Positions 52,308 to 60,273 of a stretch of DNA of 64,000 nt are shown in pieces. Origin of the DNA: Chryseobacterium artocarpi (GTDB taxonomy: Bacteria; Bacteroidota; Bacteroidia; Flavobacteriales; Weeksellaceae); contig NZ_MAYH01000051.1 of assembly GCF_001684975.1 (NCBI RefSeq), positions 1 through 64,000 on the forward strand, written 5' to 3'. The position numbers and the translations under genes are program-made. The notes beneath the pieces are model-generated. The model worked only from the letters and a program-made list of their open reading frames with translations. It had not been told where the DNA came from and searched no databases. How positions within the stretch are numbered: position 1 is the first letter of the stretch; each line of letters starts with the position of its first letter.

Positions 52308-53513
52308 TTAAGATACTCTTTCAATCAATGCCATGTAGAATCCATCGTATCCTTGACTAGGCATAACTTTCTCATCTTTAATCATTTTGAAGCCAGGATT
52401 GTTCTTGATGAATTCCTCAACTTGTAAATTGTTTTCAGACGGAAGAATAGAACATGTTGCGTACACCATTTTTCCTCCTTTTTTTACCATTTTTGAATAG
52501 TCCTGAAGGATTTGTTGCTGTTCTTTCTTGATTCTGTCAATGAAGTCCTGATCAATTTTCCATTTGCTGTCTGGGTTTCTTTTTAAAACTCCAAGTCCTG
52601 AACATGGTGCATCAATCAATAGTCTGTCTGCTTTTTCATGAAGACGCTTGATCACTTTGTTGTCAGCAATCATACGAGTTTCAATATTGTGAGCTCCTGC
52701 TCTTTTTGCACGACGCTTCAACTCGGCAAGTTTCCATTCGAAAATATCTAAAGCAATAATCTGTCCTTTGTTTTTCATCAATGCAGCCAGGTGAAGTGTT
52801 TTCCCACCGGCACCGGCACATGCATCTATAACTCTTTGCCCTTCTTTTACATCAAGGAAGTACCCGATTTTTTGAGAAGAAGCATCCTGAACTTCAAATA
52901 ATCCTTCTTTGAAAGCTGTGGTAAGGAAAACATTCTTTTTTTCCTCAAGCTGTACTGCATCCGGATAATTTTTGATCGAGAAGGATACCACTCCTTCATC
53001 TGAAAGATCAGAAATAAGTTCTTTTGTAGTTGTTTTCAGAGAGTTGGTTCTTAAAACTGTAGGCGCTTGCTCATTTAAAGCAATCATTTCTCTTTCCCAA
53101 TTTGCTCCAAGCTCTTTTTCAAGAGTTTCTGCCAGCCAGTCAGGAATAGAATGTTCTATTGCTTTTGTAGGAACCGTGTTTTTTTTAAGTTTGGTAAGAA
53201 TGTCTGCAATCTTGATTCCATCAAATTCTTCAAACTTTTTATAATTGGTCTTGCTCCAAAGAAGGTAAGCAATGATAAGTTTATAGATGTTGTTAGGTTT
53301 TACCCCTTCGCCCATATAATATTCAAGGCGTTTTTTCCAACGGATAATATTGTAGAAGATCTCAGAAACAACGGCTCTGTCCTGGCTTCCCCATTTTCTG
53401 TTTGCTTTCAAAAGTCTTTCAATAACCTTATCAGCATACTTGTTTTTCTCAAAAAATGTTTCTTGTAAGGCATCGTGAATTCCGATAGCCAGGTTTCTGT
53501 GAATAAGTTCCAT
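52308..53513 (-). CDS. RsmB/NOP-family rRNA m5C methyltransferase
   Basis: 401 residues. N-terminal NusB/RsmB-like helices, then a Rossmann SAM-binding domain (VIDACAGAGGKTLHLAALMKNKG) and the two catalytic cysteines in IDAPCSGLGVL and YATCSILPSEN. Methylates cytosine-5 in 16S rRNA or tRNA; which position is unclear. A -7 element TATTTTTG (minus strand, 53539-53546) lies 26 bases upstream of its start. Confidence 0.9.
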   Translation of the reverse strand: MELIHRNLAIGIHDALQETFFEKNKYADKVIERLLKANRKWGSQDRAVVSEIFYNIIRWKKRLEYYMGEGVKPNNIYKLIIAYLLWSKTNYKKFEEFDGIKIADILTKLKKNTVPTKAIEHSIPDWLAETLEKELGANWEREMIALNEQAPTVLRTNSLKTTTKELISDLSDEGVVSFSIKNYPDAVQLEEKKNVFLTTAFKEGLFEVQDASSQKIGYFLDVKEGQRVIDACAGAGGKTLHLAALMKNKGQIIALDIFEWKLAELKRRAKRAGAHNIETRMIADNKVIKRLHEKADRLLIDAPCSGLGVLKRNPDSKWKIDQDFIDRIKKEQQQILQDYSKMVKKGGKMVYATCSILPSENNLQVEEFIKNNPGFKMIKDEKVMPSQGYDGFYMALIERVS

Positions 53514-53538
53514 AAATTTGCTTCGCTGTTTGAATCTG

Positions 53539-53546
53539 CAAAAATA
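53539..53546 (-). promoter_or_regulatory. -7 element of the RsmB-family gene
   Basis: Plus-strand CAAAAATA is TATTTTTG on the minus strand; perfect TAnnTTTG. Confidence 0.5.
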
Positions 53547-54109
53547 CGAATTAAAGTTGAGAGTTGTGGATTTGAGTAAGAGAGTTTGAGAAGAGGAGGG
53601 TTGTAGAATTGATGAATACTGGCAAACGGAGAATTTCGTATCCGTTTTGTCTGTGAATTTTTTTTATATTAATAAATTTCCACAAAGAGTCTGCAAGAGC
53701 GCAAGGGAACTCATTTCCTTTGGCTGAGTGAAGTGCCTTTGCGAACAAATAATATATAATATGAATAATCTCCACTTTGTGAACATTAGCGTTTAAAGCT
53801 TAATGGTATCGATTGAATAAGAATTATACATAATATTTAATTTGTGGTGTAAATGATCGGAATAAATTTTACTGAATTTTTAAAGATTTTTCTGAAGATT
53901 TACTTTTTTTATTCGGTAATGGTGGCTTTTCATTCAGAGATGATTGAACTCCTTTTTTTTTGCTTAAATGAAGAAAAATGACAAACAAAATGTACACGCT
54001 TATCAGTATACTTTATTTTCTTTACATTTACCTTAGTTGATTTATCTTAATTCATTTAATGGTGATAATATTGAGGCTGCTTATCATCTACTATACTGAC
54101 TTTTATCTC
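53547..54109. other. Intergenic region with dispersed repeat copy B
   Basis: Over 500 bases, no gene recognised. 53719-53796 is the second copy of the repeat seen at 7053-7125. The rest is AT-rich without structure that I could identify. Confidence 0.5.
53719..53796 (+). repeat. Dispersed intergenic repeat, copy B
   Basis: Same orientation as copy A at 7053-7125; see there for the match. Both end GCGTTTAA. Confidence 0.6.
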
Positions 54110-54141
54110 TTGACTTTAACCTTTAAAAAAAACTACCTTTG
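54110..54141 (+). promoter_or_regulatory. Promoter of the PhnA/YjdM gene
   Basis: TTG (54110-54112), 21-base spacer, TACCTTTG (54134-54141) followed by CA; a full Bacteroidota promoter 14 bases before ATG 54156. Confidence 0.75.
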
Positions 54142-54155
54142 CAAAAAATTAAAAT

Positions 54156-54500
54156 ATGAGTGATACAGTACTTTGTCCGAAATGTAGCTCCGAGTTTACT
54201 TATCCGAGCGATAATATGATGGTATGTTCTCAGTGTTTCTACGAATGGAATCCGGAAGAAGTTGCCGCTGAATCAGCAAACGAGGGTAAGATATTGGACT
54301 CTAACGGAAATGAACTTCAGGATGGTGACTCTGTAGTTGTAGTAAAAGATCTTCCTGTAAAAGGAGCTCCAAAGCCAGTAAAAGCAGGAACTAAAGTGAA
54401 AAATATCAGATTAAGACCAGGAAGTGATCATAATATTGATTGTAAAATAGATGGTTTCGGAGCAATGGCATTAAAGTCAGAATTTGTAAAGAAAGCATAA
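54156..54500 (+). CDS. PhnA/YjdM zinc-ribbon protein
   Basis: 114 residues. N-terminal zinc ribbon (CPKC at residues 7-10, CSQC at 24-27) and a C-terminal SH3-like part (GDSVVVVKDLPVKGAPKPVKAGTKVKNIRLRPGSDHNIDCKIDGFGAMALKSEFVKKA). This is the YjdM/PhnA family, named after the phn locus but without known phosphonate activity. Monocistronic with its own promoter. Confidence 0.92.
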   Translation: MSDTVLCPKCSSEFTYPSDNMMVCSQCFYEWNPEEVAAESANEGKILDSNGNELQDGDSVVVVKDLPVKGAPKPVKAGTKVKNIRLRPGSDHNIDCKIDGFGAMALKSEFVKKA

Positions 54501-54790
54501 AAAAAGGAAAAAATTGGACAGTGTAATCTTTCAATAGACTTAATTGCAAGATTGCTAATGTCCGTCTAGAAGGCAGAAAGAGAATTAACCAAAAATTTCC
54601 TTATGCTGTGGAAATACAAATGTAAGAAAAAGTTTTATAACTGATTCTTATGTTTGTGTTTTTTTTATTTATAAGTGTAAGTGAATGTATGAGTTAAGAT
54701 TGTAAAATAGCATGAATTAGGAATAGTAAGACCGCAAAATAGCTTGTTGTTTCTTACGATTTACACTTTAACTTTTTAGCAACTTTACCT
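54501..54790. other. Intergenic region without recognised features
   Basis: About 290 AT-rich bases between the convergent PhnA and ABC ATPase genes. I see no strong terminator or gene. Confidence 0.35.
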
Positions 54791-55726
54791 TTAAGAAAAT
54801 GTAATATTTACAGATCCGGAGATGCTATTATCAGTATAGATAATAAGTTCTTTTCCTTTTGCGCTTAATTTATTCCAATAATAATTTCCTGCAAACCTGC
54901 TTTCCAGTACTTCTGCTTCCAGCCCGTTTTCTGAAATTTTTATTTCTTTCGGATAATAAGAGAACTTTAGAAGCTGGAAATCTGTCATTTCTGTTTCGTT
55001 GAAAATATTCACTTCCCCAAATAATTTGGCAACATAGGGATTGTAAGGATTTCGATAAGTTTCTTCTGTATTTTCATTCTGAATCAGTCTTCCGTTCTGA
55101 AGAATAACAATCTGATCCAGCCATGGCATAATATCCTGAAGCTCATGGGTAGAAATAATCAGGGAAATCTGATGCTCTTTTACATACCTGAAAAGTCTTT
55201 CTCTAAGTTCTATTTTTCTCGGAAAATCCAGATTACTGAAAGGTTCGTCTAAAATAAGCAGTTTCGGTAAAACAGAAAGTGCTCTTGCGATGGCTACTCT
55301 TTGCTGCTGTCCTCCGCTTAAGTATTTAGGAAGTACATCTGCAAATTCCTGAAGTCCCACCACTTCAAGAAGCTCCATGACGGTTTCTCTTTTCTTTGTT
55401 AAATTGATATTTGAAATAAATTTACCTACATTTTCAGCCACGGTAGCATAAGGCATAAGATCAAAATTCTGAGCCACAAACTTCATTTCTGCTTCTCCGG
55501 GAACAAGATTTCCTTTAGGACCAAGAAGTCTGGTCCCATCAAAAATAATTTCTCCACTTTCCCAATCAAGCAGCCCATAAGTCAAACTTAAAAGGGTTGA
55601 TTTTCCACATCCGCTTTCTCCGGCAAGGGCAATGATTTTGTTTGCTTCAAATCTTAAATTAAGGTTCTGAAACAATGGTTTATCCTTGGAGTGAGAGAAA
55701 AATAAATTGTTTATTTCTAATAGCAT
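54791..55726 (-). CDS. ABC transporter ATP-binding protein
   Basis: 311 residues. Walker A GESGCGKST (about 36-44), signature LSGGQQQRVAIARAL, Walker B LLILDEPFSNLD, and H-loop STHELQD; then a C-terminal extension of about 80 residues (MTDFQLLKFSYYPKEIKISENGLEAEVLESRFAGNYYWNKL) similar to the regulatory TOBE-like ends of sulfate/molybdate/Fbp-type importers. No permease or binding protein adjoins, so the transporter is incomplete in this window and the substrate unknown. Confidence 0.9.
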   Translation of the reverse strand: MLLEINNLFFSHSKDKPLFQNLNLRFEANKIIALAGESGCGKSTLLSLTYGLLDWESGEIIFDGTRLLGPKGNLVPGEAEMKFVAQNFDLMPYATVAENVGKFISNINLTKKRETVMELLEVVGLQEFADVLPKYLSGGQQQRVAIARALSVLPKLLILDEPFSNLDFPRKIELRERLFRYVKEHQISLIISTHELQDIMPWLDQIVILQNGRLIQNENTEETYRNPYNPYVAKLFGEVNIFNETEMTDFQLLKFSYYPKEIKISENGLEAEVLESRFAGNYYWNKLSAKGKELIIYTDNSISGSVNITFS

Positions 55727-55730
55727 ATTA

Positions 55731-55738
55731 CAAATGTA
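55731..55738 (-). promoter_or_regulatory. -7 element of the ABC ATPase gene
   Basis: Plus-strand CAAATGTA is TACATTTG on the minus strand, just upstream of ATG 55726; it would give a very short leader. Confidence 0.45.
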
Positions 55739-55801
55739 AGGTTTTTATGAAAAAATAATTTTTTTTATTATATTAGCGGAAGTAATAAAAATAAATCAAA
55801 A

Positions 55802-56461
55802 ATGAGAAAAAAACTGTTTTCGCTAGCTATTCCTGCGTTATTTATTGCTGCTGTAATGGTTTCTTGTAAAAAAGATAAACCGCTTACCAGTGAAAGTAAT
55901 GAGGTGACAACTACCAAAGACGGTAGCCAGTACACTTTGGATACGCTAAACAGTAAGGTTGAATGGAAGGGATACAAAGTATTTAAGTCTGAAAATACGA
56001 GCCATTTTGGAACAATTAAGTTTGAAAGTGGAGATGTAACAGTGAAGGATGGAAAACTGGAAAGCGGTAAATTTGTTGCTGATATGAATTCCCTTACGTC
56101 TGTAGACTTGAAAGACAGTCCTGAAGATATGGGTAAATTAAATGGTCACCTTAAGAGTGGTGATTTCTTTGAAGTAGAAAAATTCCCGACAGCTTCTTAT
56201 GAAATCACAAAGGTTACTCCTGCTACAGAAGGTGATTATAATACTCTTTTGGATGGTAATTTAACAATTAAAGGAATTACAAAACCAGTTCAGTTTAAAG
56301 CTAATGTCTCTGTGAAAGAAGGAGAGGTAAGTGTAGCTACTGAGCCGAAAGATATCAAAAGAGAAGAGTTTGGAGTGAAGTTCCAGGCTCCTGCTGAAAA
56401 CGGGGTGATTAAAGATGAGGTAACTCTTCAGATCAACGTTAAAGCTTTAGAAAAGAAATAA
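55802..56461 (+). CDS. YceI-family lipoprotein
   Basis: 219 residues with a lipoprotein signal (MRKKLFSLAIPALFIAAVMVSC, Cys22). YceI beta-barrel: LDTLNSKVEWKGYKVFKSENTSHFGTIKFESGDV, HLKSGDFFEVEKFPTASYEITKV, DGNLTIKGITKPVQFKANVSV, REEFGVKFQAP. Such lipocalin-like proteins bind polyisoprenoid or other lipids in the periplasm. Monocistronic; a hairpin terminator follows at 56494. Confidence 0.92.
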   Translation: MRKKLFSLAIPALFIAAVMVSCKKDKPLTSESNEVTTTKDGSQYTLDTLNSKVEWKGYKVFKSENTSHFGTIKFESGDVTVKDGKLESGKFVADMNSLTSVDLKDSPEDMGKLNGHLKSGDFFEVEKFPTASYEITKVTPATEGDYNTLLDGNLTIKGITKPVQFKANVSVKEGEVSVATEPKDIKREEFGVKFQAPAENGVIKDEVTLQINVKALEKK

Positions 56462-56493
56462 TTTTTTTATTTAAGTGAAATAAGTGATTGAAG

Positions 56494-56517
56494 TCTGCCT
56501 CCAGAAAAAGGGGCAGA
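56494..56517 (+). terminator. Terminator of the YceI gene
   Basis: TCTGCC / GGCAGA (56494-56499, 56512-56517) with inner CC/GG pairs and a following T7 run. Confidence 0.7.
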
Positions 56518-56555
56518 TTTTTTTATGACTGACCTAATATTCAACTTAAAAGTCG

Positions 56556-56563
56556 TATTTTTG
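56556..56563 (+). promoter_or_regulatory. -7 element of pheS
   Basis: TATTTTTG followed by CA, 25 bases before ATG 56589; perfect TAnnTTTG. No convincing TTG at -33. Confidence 0.6.
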
Positions 56564-56588
56564 CAAAACATTTTGAAAGGGTAAAATA

Positions 56589-57599
56589 ATGATAGAAAAG
56601 ATAGAAGAACTACTGATCGAAGTAAACGGCTTCAACGCTACCTCTAAGGAAGAGATAGAAAACTTCCGTATCAAGTACAACGGTAAAAAAGGAGTTCTGA
56701 ATGATTTTTTTGAAAAATTTAAAGAAGTTCCTAACGACCAGAAGAAAGAATTCGGACAGAAGATCAATACTCTGAAGCAGGCTGTTGCCGTGAAATTGGA
56801 AGATTTGAAAAATGCTTCTGCATCTTCTATTATCGTAGAAAAAGAAGATCTTACAAGACCTGCTTTTCCATTGGATTTAGGATCAAGACATCCAATTAAC
56901 CTGGTTAAAAACAGAATTATTGAAATCTTTAAATCAATTGGGTTTGCGGTTGCAGATGGTCCTGAGATTGAAGATGACTGGCATAACTTTACTGCACTGA
57001 ACCTTCCGGAATATCACCCGGCAAGAGATATGCAGGATACTTTCTTTATTGAGCAGAATCCGGATATTCTTTTGAGAACGCATACTTCTTCTGTACAGAC
57101 TCGTTTTATGGAAGAAAATCAGCCGCCTATCAGAATTTTATCTCCGGGAAGAGTATTCAGAAATGAAGCAATCTCTTCACGTTCTCACTGTATTTTCCAC
57201 CAGATTGAAGGTTTATATATTGATGAGAATGTAAGTTTTGCAGATTTAAAGCAGACGATCCAGTTCTTTACTACTGAACTTTTCGGAAAGTCTAAAATCA
57301 GAATGAGACCTTCTTATTTCCCATTCACTGAGCCAAGTGCTGAGATTGATGTATATTGGGGATTAAACTCTGAAACTGACTACAGAATTACAAAAGGAAC
57401 AGGTTGGTTAGAGATCATGGGTTGTGGAATGGTAGATCCTGCCGTATTAAAGAATGTCAACATTGATTCTGAGAAATATTCAGGATATGCATTCGGAATG
57501 GGGATTGAAAGAATCACAATGCTTCTTTACCAAATGAGTGACATCAGAATGTTCTTTGAGAATGATATCAGAACCTTGGAGCAATTCAAGACTTTATAA
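56589..57599 (+). CDS. pheS: Phenylalanyl-tRNA synthetase alpha subunit
   Basis: 336 residues, standard PheS length. N-terminal coiled coil (1-90), then the class II catalytic core: IGFAVADGPEIEDDWHNFTALNLPEYHPARDMQDTFF, LLRTHTSSVQTRFM, IRILSPGRVFRNEAISSRSHCIFHQIEGL, and motif 3 GYAFGMGIERITMLLY. It charges tRNA-Phe as a heterotetramer with PheT, whose gene is not adjacent here, a common state in Bacteroidota. Confidence 0.97.
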   Translation: MIEKIEELLIEVNGFNATSKEEIENFRIKYNGKKGVLNDFFEKFKEVPNDQKKEFGQKINTLKQAVAVKLEDLKNASASSIIVEKEDLTRPAFPLDLGSRHPINLVKNRIIEIFKSIGFAVADGPEIEDDWHNFTALNLPEYHPARDMQDTFFIEQNPDILLRTHTSSVQTRFMEENQPPIRILSPGRVFRNEAISSRSHCIFHQIEGLYIDENVSFADLKQTIQFFTTELFGKSKIRMRPSYFPFTEPSAEIDVYWGLNSETDYRITKGTGWLEIMGCGMVDPAVLKNVNIDSEKYSGYAFGMGIERITMLLYQMSDIRMFFENDIRTLEQFKTL

Positions 57600-57605
57600 A
57601 AAATC

Positions 57606-57632
57606 AAACCTCCGGAGCTCCGGAGGTTTTTT
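57606..57632 (+). terminator. Terminator of pheS
   Basis: Near-perfect palindrome AAACCTCCGGAG / CTCCGGAGGTTT followed by T-rich sequence. Confidence 0.9.
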
Positions 57633-57830
57633 GTTTTTAATTACTGACCTAAGAAACAAAACGCAATTAAAAACTGATCTTATTGAAAAATTTACACGTG
57701 TCTGTCTCTTATGTCCATACTTTAGTTCAAATCCGCTAGAGACCGAGTGAAGTATTGACATTGCAGCCTTCTTGCTGCTTCTATTATAAAGACAATCGAT
57801 GCTCTTTATCTATTACATTCAACATAAAAA

Positions 57831-57855
57831 AATGTCTGTAAAAATTACAGACATT
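57831..57855 (-). terminator. Terminator of the DUF3108 gene
   Basis: 10-bp stem AATGTCTGTA / TACAGACATT (57831-57840, 57846-57855) with a minus-strand T7 run after it. Confidence 0.85.
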
Positions 57856-57879
57856 ATATTATTGAAAAAACTTCATCGT

Positions 57880-58650
57880 TTACTTACTAAACTTTAAAGG
57901 ATATTTTACGTTTTTATAGCTATCAATACTTGCTTTCAATGAGCCTACAGCGAGCTCAGCTTTCAACAGCATAGGAATATGATTGGCGTCATTGGAAACC
58001 CACATGGTAACTCCTTCTTTTTCTTTAAATACTCTTCCGCTTTTTACAGAAGGAATGATCTTCAAGCAATTGATTGTACCAAATTTAGTCTTCAGGTTTT
58101 CAGTTCCTGCTACTTTTAATTGGAAAGGGAACATTTCGTCATCTATCCATACATTCATATTAATAATGGTTCCTACTTTTAATTCGTCTGGGCTTTTGCT
58201 TCGCAGATAATAGAAACATGAAAGCATATCCTGTACACCTTTTACGGATTTTATGACTTTAGAACCATTTGCAGGCGTTTTTTTGTCTGTTAGTATTAAT
58301 GTATTATTATCGTGATTGAAGGCGGTCTCAAGGTGCTGGCGATAGCTTCCTTCACGTACATTTCGAACGTAGAAACTTGGTAAACCGGTGGCAGTATCAA
58401 TGAAACTTTCATACAAATCTTCTACTTTAAAGAATGCTTTTACAGCACCGGTAGTTTCACCTGTACCTTTTACATATAAATGAGGTGTTCCTTTATACGT
58501 TGTTTTTTTGGTGGTAAGATTGGCTGTTCCGGCATTTAAGAATCCATAGTGAATTCTAAGGGTGATTGATTCTCCGTCTGCAACGTTATCAATCTGTGCC
58601 GAGCCTAGAAAAAATACAAAGACTGCTAAAAGGTTTAAAATTTTCTTCAT
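57880..58650 (-). CDS. DUF3108 family periplasmic protein
   Basis: 256 residues with a signal peptide (MKKILNLLAVFVFFLGSAQ). DUF3108 features: ITLRIHYGFLNAGTANLTTKKTTYKGTPHLYVKGTGETTGAVKAFFKVEDLYESFIDTATGLPSFYVRNVREGSY and the end VTMWVSNDANHIPMLLKAELAVGSLKASIDSYKN. Family function unknown, probably a cell envelope protein. Divergent from the ferredoxin reductase gene; a -7 element TAAATTTG (minus, 58676-58683) serves it. Confidence 0.9.
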   Translation of the reverse strand: MKKILNLLAVFVFFLGSAQIDNVADGESITLRIHYGFLNAGTANLTTKKTTYKGTPHLYVKGTGETTGAVKAFFKVEDLYESFIDTATGLPSFYVRNVREGSYRQHLETAFNHDNNTLILTDKKTPANGSKVIKSVKGVQDMLSCFYYLRSKSPDELKVGTIINMNVWIDDEMFPFQLKVAGTENLKTKFGTINCLKIIPSVKSGRVFKEKEGVTMWVSNDANHIPMLLKAELAVGSLKASIDSYKNVKYPLKFSK

Positions 58651-58675
58651 AATATGTCATTTACAAATACATTGC

Positions 58676-58683
58676 CAAATTTA
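58676..58683 (-). promoter_or_regulatory. -7 element of the DUF3108 gene
   Basis: Plus-strand CAAATTTA is TAAATTTG on the minus strand, 26 bases upstream of ATG 58650. Confidence 0.55.
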
Positions 58684-58761
58684 AAATCTTAATTGATAGA
58701 TATTTGACAAATCTCAGGTTTTTATTTAGAATCAATTAAATATGCTTCGCATTAAAATTAG

Positions 58762-58769
58762 TAAATTTG
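58762..58769 (+). promoter_or_regulatory. -7 element of the ferredoxin reductase gene
   Basis: TAAATTTG followed by CA, 31 bases before ATG 58801; perfect consensus. No clear -33 TTG. Confidence 0.6.
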
Positions 58770-58800
58770 CAGCTACATGTATAATTAAATTATCTAAATT

Positions 58801-59856
58801 ATGATAACCACTGATATATTGATCATAGGAGCAGGTCCTACAGGACTTTTTGCAGTTTTTGAAGCAGGTCTTTTAAAAATGAAATGCCACATTATTGATG
58901 CACTTCCACAGCCGGGAGGGCAATTGGCAGAACTTTATCCTAAAAAACCTATTTTCGATATTCCGGGGTATCCTTCAGTGAACGCTGGAGAATTGGTGGA
59001 TAATTTGATGGAGCAGATTAAGCAGTTTCAGCCTGGATTTACTTTAGGAGAAACCGCTGTTTCTTACACAAAAGTTGATGATGAATGGTTTGAAGTAGTA
59101 ACGAACAAAGGAACTGTTCACAGATGTAAGGCTATTGCTATTGCAGGAGGATTGGGTACTTTTGAACCTAGAAAACCTACTTTCGAGAATGTAGCTGATT
59201 ATGAAGAAAAAGGACTTGAATATTTCGTTAAAGAGCCTGAGCACTTCAGAAATAAAAAAGTAGTAATTGCCGGAGGTGGAGATTCTGCCCTTGACTGGAG
59301 TATTTTCCTTTCTAATGTAGCAAGTGAAGTGACTTTGATCCACAGAAGAAATGAGTTCAGAGGAGCTTTGGATTCTGTAGAAAAAGTTCAGGATCTTAAA
59401 AACGCAGGGAAAATTAAATTAATTACTCCTGCTGAAGTTACTGGTATCAGAGGTGAAGGAAAAGTAGAAGCTATTACTGTACAGAAAGATGGTGAGGATG
59501 CTTTTGAAATCGAAACTGATTATTTTATTCCATTATTCGGATTGACTCCTAAGTTAGGTGAGATCGGAAACTGGGGATTGAATATTGAAAAGAATGCGAT
59601 TGTGGTAAACAACGCTCTTGATTATCAGACAAACATCGACGGTATTTATGCAATCGGAGATATCAATACATATCCTGGTAAATTGAAGTTGATTCTTTGT
59701 GGTTTCCACGAGGCTACTTTAATGTGTCAGAGTGTTTATAACAGACTGAATCCTGGTAAAAAGTTCGTATTAAAATATACAACCGTAAGTGGAGTAGACG
59801 GATTTGACGGAAGCCGTAAAGAAGCAGAGAAGGCTGTTGTGAAAAAAATTGACTAA
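58801..59856 (+). CDS. Ferredoxin-NADP reductase, thioredoxin-reductase-like type
   Basis: 351 residues with two Rossmann motifs: DILIIGAGPTGLFAVFEAG (FAD) and VVIAGGGDSALDW (NADPH), and the C-terminal GIYAIGDINTYPG. It lacks the CxxC of thioredoxin reductase, so it is the TrxR-like FNR of Firmicutes and Bacteroidota. A 2Fe-2S ferredoxin gene follows after 12 bases, fitting the reductase-ferredoxin pairing. Confidence 0.92.
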   Translation: MITTDILIIGAGPTGLFAVFEAGLLKMKCHIIDALPQPGGQLAELYPKKPIFDIPGYPSVNAGELVDNLMEQIKQFQPGFTLGETAVSYTKVDDEWFEVVTNKGTVHRCKAIAIAGGLGTFEPRKPTFENVADYEEKGLEYFVKEPEHFRNKKVVIAGGGDSALDWSIFLSNVASEVTLIHRRNEFRGALDSVEKVQDLKNAGKIKLITPAEVTGIRGEGKVEAITVQKDGEDAFEIETDYFIPLFGLTPKLGEIGNWGLNIEKNAIVVNNALDYQTNIDGIYAIGDINTYPGKLKLILCGFHEATLMCQSVYNRLNPGKKFVLKYTTVSGVDGFDGSRKEAEKAVVKKID

Positions 59857-59861
59857 TTTTG
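59854..59861 (+). promoter_or_regulatory. Possible internal promoter of the ferredoxin gene
   Basis: TAATTTTG followed by CA fits the -7 consensus and begins in the stop codon of the reductase gene, 7 bases before ATG 59869. A TTG at 59837-59839 gives too short a spacer, so it may be fortuitous. Confidence 0.35.
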
Positions 59862-59868
59862 CAGAATT

Positions 59869-60198
59869 ATGTCAGATATTAATATTAAAATCACCGACAG
59901 AGAAGGGGTAACCCATGATGTCGTAGCTCCTACGGATATGTCCATGAACTTAATGGAAATTATCCGTTCCTATGAATTGGCTGAAGAAGGTACTATTGGT
60001 GTATGCGGCGGAATGGCAATGTGTGCATCATGTCAGGTTTATGTAATTAATGATCCTGGTTTGGAACCAATGGGTGATGAAGAAGATGCTATGCTTGCTG
60101 AAGCTTTCCATGTGAAAGATAACAGCAGATTAGGATGCCAGCTGCACATGGTTAATGAAATGGAGGGACTTGAAGTGGAAATAGCTCCTTATCCTTAG
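59869..60198 (+). CDS. 2Fe-2S ferredoxin, adrenodoxin type
   Basis: 109 residues. Cluster ligands Cys46, Cys52, Cys55 and Cys90 in CX5CX2C...C (GVCGGMAMCASCQVYV, LGCQL). It should receive electrons from the upstream reductase and pass them on to biosynthetic enzymes, for example oxygenases or Fe-S assembly. Short acidic tail at the C-terminus. A hairpin terminator follows at 60223. Confidence 0.95.
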   Translation: MSDINIKITDREGVTHDVVAPTDMSMNLMEIIRSYELAEEGTIGVCGGMAMCASCQVYVINDPGLEPMGDEEDAMLAEAFHVKDNSRLGCQLHMVNEMEGLEVEIAPYP

Positions 60199-60222
60199 AA
60201 AATATTTTTTAATCTTAATAAG

Positions 60223-60251
60223 AAACCCGTTCGAGTTTTTCGAACGGGTTT
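60223..60251. terminator. Terminator between ferredoxin and prolyl oligopeptidase genes
   Basis: Perfect 11-bp stem AAACCCGTTCG / CGAACGGGTTT (60223-60233, 60241-60251) between convergent genes. Confidence 0.88.
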
Positions 60252-60273
60252 TTGTTTTTATGAATTTTCTATT

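Noticed and set aside
53551..53775. Minus-strand open frame of 74 codons
   Set aside because: Covers a dispersed noncoding repeat and lacks any coding signature.
54156..54500. Part of a phosphonate (phn) operon
   Set aside because: The PhnA/YjdM name is historical; no phosphonate genes adjoin.
58801..59856. Thioredoxin reductase
   Set aside because: No redox-active CxxC in the pyridine nucleotide domain, and a ferredoxin gene follows; assigned as ferredoxin-NADP reductase.
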